Source: Tautonia marina
GTDB lineage: Bacteria > Planctomycetota > Planctomycetia > Isosphaerales > Isosphaeraceae
Direction: 5' to 3'
NCBI RefSeq assembly: GCF_009177065.1
Contig: NZ_WEZF01000005.1
Coordinates: 186,001-250,000 of the forward strand
Length of the DNA: 64,000 bases
Part shown: positions 25,249-33,929 of the stretch, in pieces
Layout: each line of letters begins with the position of its first letter
How positions within the stretch are numbered: position 1 is the stretch's first letter
The notes under the pieces: model-generated
Told to the model about the DNA's origin: nothing
Database searches by the model: none
What the model saw: the letters and a program-made list of their open reading frames with translations, nothing else
Translations under genes and position numbers: made by a program

Positions 25249-28200
25249 TCAGTTCCACCGCCAGTCATCCAGTTCGTCCAGCGCCAGGTCGATGACCTCA
25301 AGCGCCTTCGAGGTGTCCGTCACCCCCGCGAGCCGGGCGGCCGAGGCCGATCCGGTCCCCAGGGCATGATCCGTGGCGGCCAGTCGGCTCGCCAGCGGAG
25401 CCAGCAGCGGAACCGTCCGGGCACCGTTCGTCCCGAACAGGATCGTCCGCACATCCTCTGTCGAGCTGTCGCGGATCGTCCACAGCGACGAATCCTGACG
25501 GAAGGTTGCCAGGTCGATCCGGCCATCCGCGTCGTATTCACCCGGAGCTGCAACGTCCCCGGCCGCCCCCGTCGCCACGGCATAGCCGAGGTTCGTCGAC
25601 GAAGGCAGGATGAACCAGTGAGCCGACCCCGCGAGCAGGTCGCTTTCCGAACGATACGTCGCGATGTCGGCCTTGCCGTCGCCGTCGTAGTCGGCCGGTA
25701 CGGGCAGATCCATCAGGTTCGCCGCGCCGAAGGCAATGTGATAGGCCGAGCCGCCGCCCGAGGGCAGAATGAACCATTCCGCCGCGCCGGGGGTCACGTC
25801 GCTGTCCGGTCGGAAGGTGGCGATGTCGGCCTTGCCGTCGCCGTCGTAGTCGGCCGGTGCGGGCAGATCCATCAGGTTCGCCGCGCCGAAGGCAATGTGG
25901 TAGGCCGAGCCGCCGCCCGAGGGCAGAATGAACCACTCGGCCGCGCCGGGGGTCACGTCGCTGTTCGGCCGGAAGGTTGCAATGTCGGTGATGCCGTCGC
26001 CGTCGAAGTCGGCCGAAACCGGCATGTCCATCATTCCCGGAGCGCCGAAGAGGACCTCCCTCGTGCTGCCGGTCGACGATTCGATGATTGTCCAGCCGGC
26101 GGCATCCGCGATGCCGTCGCCGGTGATGTCGACGTTCGGGCGGAAGACGGCGACATCGATGATGCCGTCGCCGTCGAAGTCGCCGTGAACCGGGATGTCT
26201 CCCATCTCGCCCAGAGGAACGAGGTGGGCCGATCCGTCCGAAGTCTGGCGAACTTCAAACCGGCCACCCGTCGCGTCGTCAGAGGTGTAATCGACCAGGT
26301 CGGTCAGGCCGTCGCGGTCCATGTCACCCGGGGTCGCCGGGGTTGCTTCGACCACGACCTGGAAGCTGCTCGATGGTCCTTCGACCCCGTCGTGATCCGT
26401 GGCCGAGAGTGTGACCTCGAACGTTCCCGCGGTCAGATAGCGGTGCGACTGCAGACCGATCGGGCCCGCCTCATCAACGACGACCGTCCCCGTCGTGCCG
26501 TCTCCCCAGTCGACCACGACCGTCCAGGGGCCATCGTCACCAGGATCGACCAGCGTACCAAGGTCGATGACGACCGTTGTTCGCTCATCCGCGGCCTGTC
26601 CGGCCGGAGCGGTGATGGTCGGCGCCACGTCGAGCACCGTCACCATCGTCTGAGCGTCGGTGCTGCCACCGTTCGAATCGAAGATGCGGGCAAAGACGGT
26701 GTACGTGCCGTCGTCGCCGAAGGTGAACATCGTGCTGGCGTCTGCCGACGCCTCCCCGAAGCTCGATGCCAGGCCGGCCGGGGTCAACGCGAAGCTGTAG
26801 CGGAACTCGGCGGCAGGGTCGTCCGGGTCCAACGGATCGGTGAATTCAACCGTCACCGGGCTCCCTTCATCGACTGGCCCGTTGTTCGACAGGGTCGCGG
26901 TCGGGTCGTCCGGGACCGCCAACACGTCGATCGTTGCCGTGGCCGGAGCACTCTCGGCCGTCCCATCGCTGACGATAAAGACGAACGAGTCGGCGCCGAA
27001 GAAGTCCGCGTCGGGCTCGTACGAGAACGAGCCGTCAGGGTTGAGCTGCAAGGTGCCGTGAGCCGGTCCGGTCACCAGGATGACGGTCAGCAGATCCCCT
27101 TCCACGTCAGAAGCATCTGCCAGCACTCCCGGAGCGGCAACCTCCAGGGTCGTGTCCTCGGCGACCGAGAACGACATGTCCGCGGCCACCGGCGCCGCGT
27201 TGATCGTCAGCAGGTAATCCTCAACCTCACCGGCCGCTCCATCGCCGGTCGGGGTGAGCTCGCCGGTCCGGCTGAGGCGGAACCGGGCATAGGTCGTCGC
27301 GCCGGCCGAGGCATCGACAGGCACGGTGAAGGGCAGAAGGTTCTCACCCTCGACCACTTCCTGCGACACGAGGATTTGCTCGCCAAGGTCGTCCCAGTCG
27401 CCGTCGGCGTTGAAATCAACCCAGGCATCGAGGAATCCGGTCCCGCCGGCCAGCGAAACGAGTACGGTCAGCGTGGTTTCCTGGCCGGGGCGGAGCACCG
27501 TCGAGGAGAAGGTCACACCATCGTCGCTCGGGTCGCCATCGGCTCCGACGGTCGGCTGACCGTCGAGTTCCCCATCGATCAGCTCGCCAAGCTGGAAGTT
27601 GCCCGTCACCACGTGAGAGGCACCATCAGAGGCGATCAGGGTCGGATAGGTCGGATCGGGGGCATCACCGTAATCAAACTGGGCCAGGGCGCCATTGATC
27701 TCCGTGATCACATCGCCACTGGCGAAGGTCACGGTCGTGAGCAGATCGTTCGGATCTCCCGAGCTGGGCACGTAAGCGCCAGGCGGAATGATCTGGATCG
27801 TATACGTTCCTGGTCCCAGGTTGGCCAGCGACCACATGCCGTTGGCATCGGTGAGGGTGAGGAAGACGGTCGGTTCGGTCTCTTCGTGACCACCGGCCGA
27901 ACCGCCTCCGCCGTGGCCGCCACCGCCGCCACCACTGCCGTGTTCCGATTCCTCCACCGCCAGTTGCACCATCACCGTCACGCCGGCCAGGCCCGGTTCA
28001 TCGAGCCCCTGGACGCCGTCGAGGTCGTAGTCGTCGAACACCGTGCCGCTCACGGAAACGTCGGCGAAGTTGCCGAAGTCGAGCCCGTAGGCGGGCATCA
28101 GGTGCCCCGCAACGAGGCGATAGATCGACCCGGCGCCGTCGTTGAACTGGATCGGGGGTCCGCCCCCCTCGTGCGCAATGTCGGTGCCCACGTAAGGAAT

Positions 28201-30972
28201 TTGCAAGACGCCGCCGTCGAACGAGACGGGCGTGCCGCTGCTGGTGTAAACTCCCATCCCCAGCGCGGTCAGGTCAATCTCAAGCAGCATCGAGAACGAA
28301 ACGGGAATCGCTCCGTCTTCCGTTTCCTCCTCACCGTGCTCGCTGCTACCGCCGAACTGACCGTCAGCCGGCTGCAGGAGCCGCACCGTAACCGGTCCCA
28401 TGATCTCGCCGGGCGTACCCTCGTGCCCTCCGACCATGACGTAGCCCGAGAGTTCGAGGCTCTGGAAGGTCGCCGGCACCGTCTCGGCCGTGCCATCCCC
28501 GTCCTCGTCGGTCGCGGCGAAGCGCTCGACCACCCCCGTTCCGAAGAGGGTCAGGTTCAAGGGATCGCCGCCGTGACCGGCACCGCCGCCCCCACTGAGC
28601 AGCGAGAACTGCGCCAGCAGCGGGAACGTGTCGGTGGCCGGCCCCAGGTCTGCCAGCCAGGTCGCGGTGCCGTCGCTCTCGGCATCCACGTAGGGCGCGC
28701 TGCCGATTTGGCCAGGGACCACATCGATGAAGTAGGAGACAGCGCCACTCTCGCCACCGGGGTAGGTCTGCAACCAGGTCACGTCCCCCTCGGGAGCAAC
28801 CTGACGAATCTCGTAGGTCCCCGGGATGACGTCGACGAACGAATACATCCCGTCGTTGTCGCCATCGGTGGCCGAGATCGTCGAGGCCACGACCACGCCG
28901 TCGAGCGTGACCAGCTCAACCGTCCAGTCGTTCAGGCCCACTTCGGTCGGATCACGAAGTCCGTCGCCATCGAAGTCCTCGAAGACCTGGCCGATGATGA
29001 TCCCCACGTCCGAGGCTGCGTAAATGGTCACGGCGTAGTCTTCGACCTCGCCGTCGCTCGCCTCGCCAAGCGGGCCGAGCCCTGCGTCGGTGCTGAACCG
29101 GAACCGGGCAAAGGTGTCGACACCCTCCTCTAGCTCGCCAATCGCGGTCAGGTCGAGATCGACCTCGTTGTCACCCGCCACGAGCGGCTCGTCGGTCAAT
29201 ACCTGATCGGTCGGGTCGAAGACCCCGTTGCCGTCCAGATCGAGCCAGGCGCTGAGGTTGCCGGCCCCCGAGGCGTTGACGATGATCGTGTTGACCCTGC
29301 CCGCGACCAGGGCGGACGTGAAGTTCACGCCGTCTTCGTCGTCATTGCCGTCAAGGTCGTCACCCAGTGCCTGCCCGTCAGGCTGGCCGTCCTCCTCGGG
29401 ATCGACCGACCCACCCAGCCGCAAGGCACTGACGATCTCGTGCCGGGGCCCGTCGTCGGCCAGCAGCGTTCCATAGCTTTCGGGCGCGTCGCCGTAGTCG
29501 AACCCGCCCAGTTGCAGGACGTTACCGAAATTGAGGATCTCCGTCCCGCCGCTCGTCAGGAGGATCGTGTACGAGAAATCGGGCGCTCCCGGCAGGGTCT
29601 GTACCCAGGGCAACGCCACGCTCTCGGTGACCTTGTAATAGCCTGGACCCAGTCCTTCGAGCACGTACGACCCGTCAGCGCCGGTCGTGACTGTCACCGG
29701 ACCACTAGGGGCATGACCGTGTCCTGGAGGAGGTCCAGCCTGACCACCCCCAGGGCTCCCGCCGTCTTCCGTGTCCAGCTCGGTCCCGAGGCTCTCGATG
29801 ACGATTTCCCAGCCTTCGAGGCCAGGCTCGCCTTCATCAAAAACGCCGTCCCCATTGATATCCTCAAACTTCTGCCCCTCGATCGCTCCGAGTCGGAAGA
29901 CCCCGAAATCGGCCCCCGGTGTCGGCGTCATCGACGAGAAGAAAAGCTCACCCTGCTGCTCACCGGCTTCGTTGAACAGCACCACCGGCGGCTCGGTCCC
30001 CCGTTGCTCGTACACGTGGCCAAAGGCCGGGAAGCGAGCGATTTCACGGGCGAGGAATCCGATCGCGGACTCGTTGATCAGGGGAGAGGTGACATTGGGC
30101 CAATCATCGGGCACGTCGATCGAGACGTACAGATCAAACGACCCATCAGCCAGCAGGGGCGTATCTTGCCGGGCCTCGACAAGGCCGGTCGACGCAGGCG
30201 TTTCCCGGAGTGTCAGAGAGATCGGTCCCTGATACCCTGCCTCGTGCTGGTCGGATCGGAGAATTCCGTTGAGCGTCAGTTCGGTCATCGTGGCCGTAAC
30301 ATCGGCCAGACCATTGCCGTCGGCATCACCTCCGGGAGAGGCGGTGGTCACCACCGTGGCCATCCCCGAGAACGAAACCCGCGACGGCCCGATCCCCTGC
30401 GGACCGAACTGGAACAGGAAGTCGCCGTTCATGAAGTAGGATTGGGTGCTTTCCGGGCCCGACGTGGGGATCTCATCGATCCAGCCTTCCGTTGGGTCGG
30501 TCAGCGGTGTGTCGGACCAGGCGCCGATGGTCTGGTTCGCCGAGTCAATTCTCAGGAAATACGGCCGTGCGGCATGCTCGACCATCGGATAGGTCTGCAC
30601 GGCATCAGCCGCTTCAGGAGCGATCTGAAGCTGATAGTCGCCGACAGGAACAGGTTGGCCATCATTGCCAAAGGAATAACGTCCCTGCGTATCCGAGATC
30701 GTGGTCCGATACGGCTCGGTCGAGCCATCCACGATATTGAACTTCAGGAGTTGAACCTCAACCCCCTCAATACCCACTTCGCCCACATCCCTCAGGCCAT
30801 CGCCATCCATGTCTTCAAAGAGCTGACCGAAGATCTGGGACAGCAGCGTCCGATCTTCGAGGCGTTCCAAACGGCACCCCGTTGGTCGTCGCGAGTGCCC
30901 CGACCACCGACGTGCATTGAGAGACGCCTTCCGGGTCAGCCCTGATCTCGATGTGAGAAGATGAACCGACAT
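25249..30972 (-). CDS. Giant modular extracellular protein (SdrD-B, GEVED, cadherin-like and FG-GAP/VCBS repeats)
   Basis: A 1907-aa secreted or surface protein. Residues 34-45 (RLERLEDRTLLS) match the planctomycetal N-terminal export-associated motif. SdrD-B/Cna-B-like modules start near residues 49, 367, 661 and 976, each with FxDxDGDG- or FxDxNGDG-type calcium-binding turns and a downstream EPGL/EVGL motif. GEVED domains lie at about 487-650 and 1097-1257 (both end DGEVEDY/AGEVEDY). A tandem-95/cadherin-like domain with PDGSFSYEPDADFFGADSF is at about 1257-1350, PKD-like domains at about 1360-1545, and FG-GAP/VCBS-like repeats (DYDGDGKADIATF) from about 1551 to 1860. Two of these repeats are nearly identical in DNA. 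AAGGAG lies upstream of the ATG at 30972. The role is probably adhesion or carbohydrate binding. A long frame on the other strand is a by-product of high GC. Confidence 0.9.
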   Translation of the reverse strand: MSVHLLTSRSGLTRKASLNARRWSGHSRRPTGCRLERLEDRTLLSQIFGQLFEDMDGDGLRDVGEVGIEGVEVQLLKFNIVDGSTEPYRTTISDTQGRYSFGNDGQPVPVGDYQLQIAPEAADAVQTYPMVEHAARPYFLRIDSANQTIGAWSDTPLTDPTEGWIDEIPTSGPESTQSYFMNGDFLFQFGPQGIGPSRVSFSGMATVVTTASPGGDADGNGLADVTATMTELTLNGILRSDQHEAGYQGPISLTLRETPASTGLVEARQDTPLLADGSFDLYVSIDVPDDWPNVTSPLINESAIGFLAREIARFPAFGHVYEQRGTEPPVVLFNEAGEQQGELFFSSMTPTPGADFGVFRLGAIEGQKFEDINGDGVFDEGEPGLEGWEIVIESLGTELDTEDGGSPGGGQAGPPPGHGHAPSGPVTVTTGADGSYVLEGLGPGYYKVTESVALPWVQTLPGAPDFSYTILLTSGGTEILNFGNVLQLGGFDYGDAPESYGTLLADDGPRHEIVSALRLGGSVDPEEDGQPDGQALGDDLDGNDDEDGVNFTSALVAGRVNTIIVNASGAGNLSAWLDLDGNGVFDPTDQVLTDEPLVAGDNEVDLDLTAIGELEEGVDTFARFRFSTDAGLGPLGEASDGEVEDYAVTIYAASDVGIIIGQVFEDFDGDGLRDPTEVGLNDWTVELVTLDGVVVASTISATDGDNDGMYSFVDVIPGTYEIRQVAPEGDVTWLQTYPGGESGAVSYFIDVVPGQIGSAPYVDAESDGTATWLADLGPATDTFPLLAQFSLLSGGGGAGHGGDPLNLTLFGTGVVERFAATDEDGDGTAETVPATFQSLELSGYVMVGGHEGTPGEIMGPVTVRLLQPADGQFGGSSEHGEEETEDGAIPVSFSMLLEIDLTALGMGVYTSSGTPVSFDGGVLQIPYVGTDIAHEGGGPPIQFNDGAGSIYRLVAGHLMPAYGLDFGNFADVSVSGTVFDDYDLDGVQGLDEPGLAGVTVMVQLAVEESEHGSGGGGGGHGGGGSAGGHEETEPTVFLTLTDANGMWSLANLGPGTYTIQIIPPGAYVPSSGDPNDLLTTVTFASGDVITEINGALAQFDYGDAPDPTYPTLIASDGASHVVTGNFQLGELIDGELDGQPTVGADGDPSDDGVTFSSTVLRPGQETTLTVLVSLAGGTGFLDAWVDFNADGDWDDLGEQILVSQEVVEGENLLPFTVPVDASAGATTYARFRLSRTGELTPTGDGAAGEVEDYLLTINAAPVAADMSFSVAEDTTLEVAAPGVLADASDVEGDLLTVILVTGPAHGTLQLNPDGSFSYEPDADFFGADSFVFIVSDGTAESAPATATIDVLAVPDDPTATLSNNGPVDEGSPVTVEFTDPLDPDDPAAEFRYSFALTPAGLASSFGEASADASTMFTFGDDGTYTVFARIFDSNGGSTDAQTMVTVLDVAPTITAPAGQAADERTTVVIDLGTLVDPGDDGPWTVVVDWGDGTTGTVVVDEAGPIGLQSHRYLTAGTFEVTLSATDHDGVEGPSSSFQVVVEATPATPGDMDRDGLTDLVDYTSDDATGGRFEVRQTSDGSAHLVPLGEMGDIPVHGDFDGDGIIDVAVFRPNVDITGDGIADAAGWTIIESSTGSTREVLFGAPGMMDMPVSADFDGDGITDIATFRPNSDVTPGAAEWFILPSGGGSAYHIAFGAANLMDLPAPADYDGDGKADIATFRPDSDVTPGAAEWFILPSGGGSAYHIAFGAANLMDLPVPADYDGDGKADIATYRSESDLLAGSAHWFILPSSTNLGYAVATGAAGDVAAPGEYDADGRIDLATFRQDSSLWTIRDSSTEDVRTILFGTNGARTVPLLAPLASRLAATDHALGTGSASAARLAGVTDTSKALEVIDLALDELDDWRWN
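25661..25978 (-). repeat. Near-identical 159-bp tandem repeat within the surface protein gene
   Basis: Two adjacent copies (25661-25819 and 25820-25978), each coding for one 53-residue FG-GAP/VCBS-like unit, differ at only a few positions. Flanking units on both sides are diverged. The pattern indicates a recent unit duplication. Confidence 0.85.
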
Positions 30973-31277
30973 GAGACTCTCTCCTTCCTTCTACGCAAAG
31001 CATCGACACCTGTAAGAGGCTCAGTCATGGCGCACAAATCCCCGGTCACCGAGCCTCCTCCGGTGAACCGCTCTCATTCACTCACGGCGAGATACCCAAT
31101 GGGTCGAATCTGCGCACCGGCCCGACTCGACCCAACAAATCAGGCAACTGCCCTGTCAAAACGCATTCATCATTCCTTGGGTCTCCTTTCATCCAGACAG
31201 CCGGATACGAACACAAAACTTCAACAGACAATCAGATGATTTTAAAAACACAAGCTCACGCAACACTCACAAAAAAA

Positions 31278-31312
31278 AGCCAAACCCTGACCACTCATGG
31301 CCTGGTTTGGCT
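31278..31312 (-). terminator. Rho-independent terminator (leftward)
   Basis: AGCCAAACC at 31278-31286 pairs with GGTTTGGCT at 31304-31312, and on the minus strand the stem is followed directly by eight T residues (A run at 31271-31278). It would stop leftward transcripts before the promoter region of the surface protein gene. Confidence 0.75.
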
Positions 31313-31497
31313 CTCACAGCCGTTAAGCCACCCATCGAGAGTGACCTATAAGATAGGATAGCAACCGTCTTCTAGGTCTTCAAGAGGTCTAACACAAAAA
31401 ATTTTCCCCGTCCTACCGGGCACCCACTCGACCCCCCAGCTCGCACCCGTTCGCTCCCCCACCAGCCCAACCCCCGCCAACCACGCCGAAGGAGTTC

Positions 31498-31534
31498 AAA
31501 AAAAACGGCCCCACCGGAAAACCCGATGGGACCG
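31498..31534 (-). terminator. Rho-independent terminator downstream of the tRNA-Val fragment
   Basis: On the minus strand a 12-13-bp GC-rich stem (31506-31517 with 31522-31534, TTTT loop, two G-U pairs) is followed by a run of eight T (31498-31505). It lies about 75 nt beyond the 3' end of the tRNA-Val remnant and is probably the original chromosomal terminator of that tRNA gene before the element inserted. Confidence 0.75.
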
Positions 31535-31607
31535 AATCGTTGAGATCAACCACTGAAATCAGTGATTGTTTAAGTTGACGTCCACCTATCAAGTAGGCTG
31601 ACATTAG

Positions 31608-31668
31608 TGGGCGATACAGGGCTCGAACCTGTGACCTCCAGTGTGTCGAACTGGCGCTCTAGCCAACT
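31608..31668 (-). repeat. attL: 61-bp fragment of tRNA-Val
   Basis: Identical to 50017-50077 in all 61 positions, covering the tRNA from the D-arm through the anticodon arm, T-arm and 3' acceptor strand to the discriminator base. The 5' acceptor strand (GGGCGATTAGCTC) is missing and replaced by element sequence, so this copy cannot give a functional tRNA. Confidence 0.95.
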
Positions 31669-31729
31669 ATAGCATTCCTGCCATCCGGCGACACCACCTG
31701 CCATGAAGTGAAATAGTCGAAATTCCCAG

Positions 31730-31835
31730 GGAAAACACGGAAAACAGTGCGAAAAGAATAAAAAAATTTCCACGGTTTATTCCGACACTTTCTGCCACGT
31801 AATGTAGGATGCTGGTACAGCCAGGGGGGCAGCCA
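31730..31835. promoter_or_regulatory. Possible recombinase arm-type repeats next to attL
   Basis: In the 205 bp between attL and the integrase gene, GGAAAACA occurs twice in direct repeat (31730-31737 and 31739-31746), in an AT-richer stretch, and GGGGCAGCCA occurs at 31826-31835. The latter 9-10-mer recurs twice beside the right end (49972-49980, 49983-49992). These may be integrase or excisionase binding sites. Confidence 0.35.
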
Positions 31836-31873
31836 AGATCATCCCCCCGGCGATAACCACCAGGATCATTACA

Positions 31874-33145
31874 ATGGGCAACGTGATGAAGCTGACGTCC
31901 ACGCGGTATGTGGACAAGAACGGGTGCCGCGTGTCGAAGCAGACGCCGGGGGCACGGAAGGTCAACGAGCGGTCGACGAAGTATTACGGTCAGTACGTCG
32001 ACGCCGATAGCAATCGATGTCGAGTGCCATTGAGTACAGATAAGACGGTCGCCCGGCAGCAACTCGCCGAGATCGAGCGTCAGATCGAACTGGGCAAAGC
32101 AGGTCTCGTCGATCCCTATGGTGCCCAGAGAAAGGCACCGATCGCCTCGCAGATCGACGCTTACGAGGCCCACTTGCGGAACAAAGGGGTCACGTCGAAG
32201 CACCTCGCGGAAACCATGAGACGGCTCCGAGCCGTCCTCGAAGGCTGCCAAGTCCGATCTCTGGCTGATCTGAGAATCGAGGCCGTCGAGCGGTTCTTTT
32301 CGCTGCTCGCCGATCGCGGGACAGGCGCGACGACTCGGAATAGCTACCGGATGTCGGCCAAGGCGTTCTCCCGCTGGTGCCTGATGACCCGCCGAATGGG
32401 GGAAGATGCCCTGGCAAGCCTCGGCCCCGCCTCCGGGGAGATCAGGCGTCAACGCCGAGCGCCGACCGAGGACGAACTCTCCCGACTCATCACCACCGCG
32501 AGGGAACGACCGCTCATCGAGGCGTTGACCGTACGACGGGGCAAGAATAAAGGGAAGCCACTCGCAAGCGTCCGCCCCGAGGTGCAGGACGAGCTGAATC
32601 GACTCGGGCGCGAACGCGGACTGATGTACATGACGCTCGTCCACACTGGACTTCGCCGGGGCGAACTGGAGGCACTGGAGGTTCGGCACCTCAACCTCTC
32701 GGAAGACCGCCCCCAACTCATCCTCCCCGGTTCGATGACGAAGAATGGCAAGGAGGCCCGCATCCCCCTCCGTTCCGATCTCGCCGAGGCGCTTCGAATC
32801 TGGCTGGCCGAGACCGGCAAGTGGGGCTTCGACCGGGTGTTCCGCGTCCCGGTCCAACTGATCAAGATTCTCCGACGCGACCTGAAAATGGCCGGCATCC
32901 CCTACCGTGACGACAATGGCCGGACGATCGACGTCCACGCCTTCCGGCACACGACGGCGACCTACCTCGCCAAGAACAAGGTCTCGCCCCGCGTCGCCCA
33001 GAGCTTCATGCGGCACAGCGACATCAAGCTGACGCTCCAGACGTACACCGACCTCTACGCCCTCGACGAAGAGGAAGCACTTGCTGCCCTACCACCATTG
33101 CCCCGCGTGATGAGTCCAGACGAGACCTCGCCCCCGACAGAGTGA
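31874..33145 (+). CDS. Tyrosine recombinase / site-specific integrase
   Basis: A 423-aa phage-type integrase. The N-terminal part (about 1-80) is an arm-binding-like region, followed by a core-binding domain (ASQIDAYEAHLRNKGVTSKHL, about 95-200) and a catalytic domain with the full set of residues: Arg in HTGLRRGELEAL, Lys in TKNGKEARIPL, HxxR in DVHAFRHTTATYLA, His in FMRHSDIKLTLQ and the nucleophile Tyr in TLQTYTDLY. It would recombine the element with the tRNA-Val site. ATG at 31874 has AGGA upstream; another ATG is at 31886. Its position immediately inside attL, reading inward, is the usual arrangement for tRNA-targeted elements. Confidence 0.95.
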   Translation: MGNVMKLTSTRYVDKNGCRVSKQTPGARKVNERSTKYYGQYVDADSNRCRVPLSTDKTVARQQLAEIERQIELGKAGLVDPYGAQRKAPIASQIDAYEAHLRNKGVTSKHLAETMRRLRAVLEGCQVRSLADLRIEAVERFFSLLADRGTGATTRNSYRMSAKAFSRWCLMTRRMGEDALASLGPASGEIRRQRRAPTEDELSRLITTARERPLIEALTVRRGKNKGKPLASVRPEVQDELNRLGRERGLMYMTLVHTGLRRGELEALEVRHLNLSEDRPQLILPGSMTKNGKEARIPLRSDLAEALRIWLAETGKWGFDRVFRVPVQLIKILRRDLKMAGIPYRDDNGRTIDVHAFRHTTATYLAKNKVSPRVAQSFMRHSDIKLTLQTYTDLYALDEEEALAALPPLPRVMSPDETSPPTE

Positions 33146-33191
33146 CACAAATTGAAGGACACCCGACCAATCACCAATAAGGATTCCGACT

Positions 33192-33896
33192 ATGAGTACC
33201 AAAACGATCAATTCGTGCGGCAACTCAGCCCTCACGAAAGACCCTGAGGGACTCTACAATCTCCTGATCAAAACCGATGCGTGCCTGTACTCGCGAGAGG
33301 ACTTCGGCTACATCGACGTCTATGAGGGACGGGTCATCTTCTCACCGTACGAGGGCTCCCCGGAGCGTGCCGGATCGTTCATGGCCACCGTTCTCCGGGG
33401 GACCGAGGCAATATCGTCCGGGTATCCGATCTCTGAACTCTGGGATTACACCCAGTCTCTTCACGACTGCTATTCGGTTCTCTTCGACCCGAGATCAGAC
33501 GAGTATAAGAAGTCTATCCGGAATCGCTTCGAGCCGCTGAGCCTCGATGTCCTCGTCCTTGACCGAATCGAGGTCATGCCACGCCATCGTGGGAGATACC
33601 TCGGTCTCGCGGTCGCAGACCGGATGATCAACGTTCTCGGCCGAGGATGCGGTCTCGTGGTCTGCCGACCCCTGCCGTTGCAGTTCTCCGAACGGGTCAT
33701 GGCCGACCCTGTGAAGCGGATGGAACTTGCGCTCGACGAGTTCGATCCGCAAGATTGGGACGGTGCGTGCAGTCGACTGAGACACTATTGGTCGAAGCTT
33801 GGATTCGAGCGGATCGGCACGCAGAAGGACTACCTCGTGCTGTCGCCCGCCTTGGGACGCCCGCGTGTCGAAATGCTCTGCCCGTGGCTCATGTAA
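33192..33896 (+). CDS. GNAT-like N-acetyltransferase
   Basis: A 234-aa protein with a GNAT-type core: LDVLVLDRIEVMPRHRGRYLGLAVADRMI (about residues 118-146) contains beta-strand 4 and an acetyl-CoA pyrophosphate-binding loop of the R/Q-x-x-G-x-G/A type, and HYWSKLGFERIGTQKDYLVLS matches the C-terminal YxxxGF motif. The first 115 residues are not assigned. ATG has AAGGA about 9 nt upstream and lies 46 bp after the integrase stop, so the two may be co-transcribed. The substrate is unknown. Cargo GNAT proteins of mobile elements can modify antibiotics, tRNA or proteins. It converges on hsdR with only 33 bp between. Confidence 0.75.
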   Translation: MSTKTINSCGNSALTKDPEGLYNLLIKTDACLYSREDFGYIDVYEGRVIFSPYEGSPERAGSFMATVLRGTEAISSGYPISELWDYTQSLHDCYSVLFDPRSDEYKKSIRNRFEPLSLDVLVLDRIEVMPRHRGRYLGLAVADRMINVLGRGCGLVVCRPLPLQFSERVMADPVKRMELALDEFDPQDWDGACSRLRHYWSKLGFERIGTQKDYLVLSPALGRPRVEMLCPWLM

Positions 33897-33929
33897 CGGC
33901 ACCAGCTACGACGAGGCCGGGTTGCCGCG

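Noticed and set aside
25201-29133. A 1310-codon open frame on the plus strand opposite the surface protein gene
   Set aside because: Its product is Arg/Gly/Val-rich without domains, while the minus-strand product has clear SdrD-B, GEVED and FG-GAP modules. High GC removes stops from the antisense frame.
31608-31668. A second functional tRNA-Val
   Set aside because: The 5' acceptor strand and half of the D-arm are missing; it is an attachment-site remnant.
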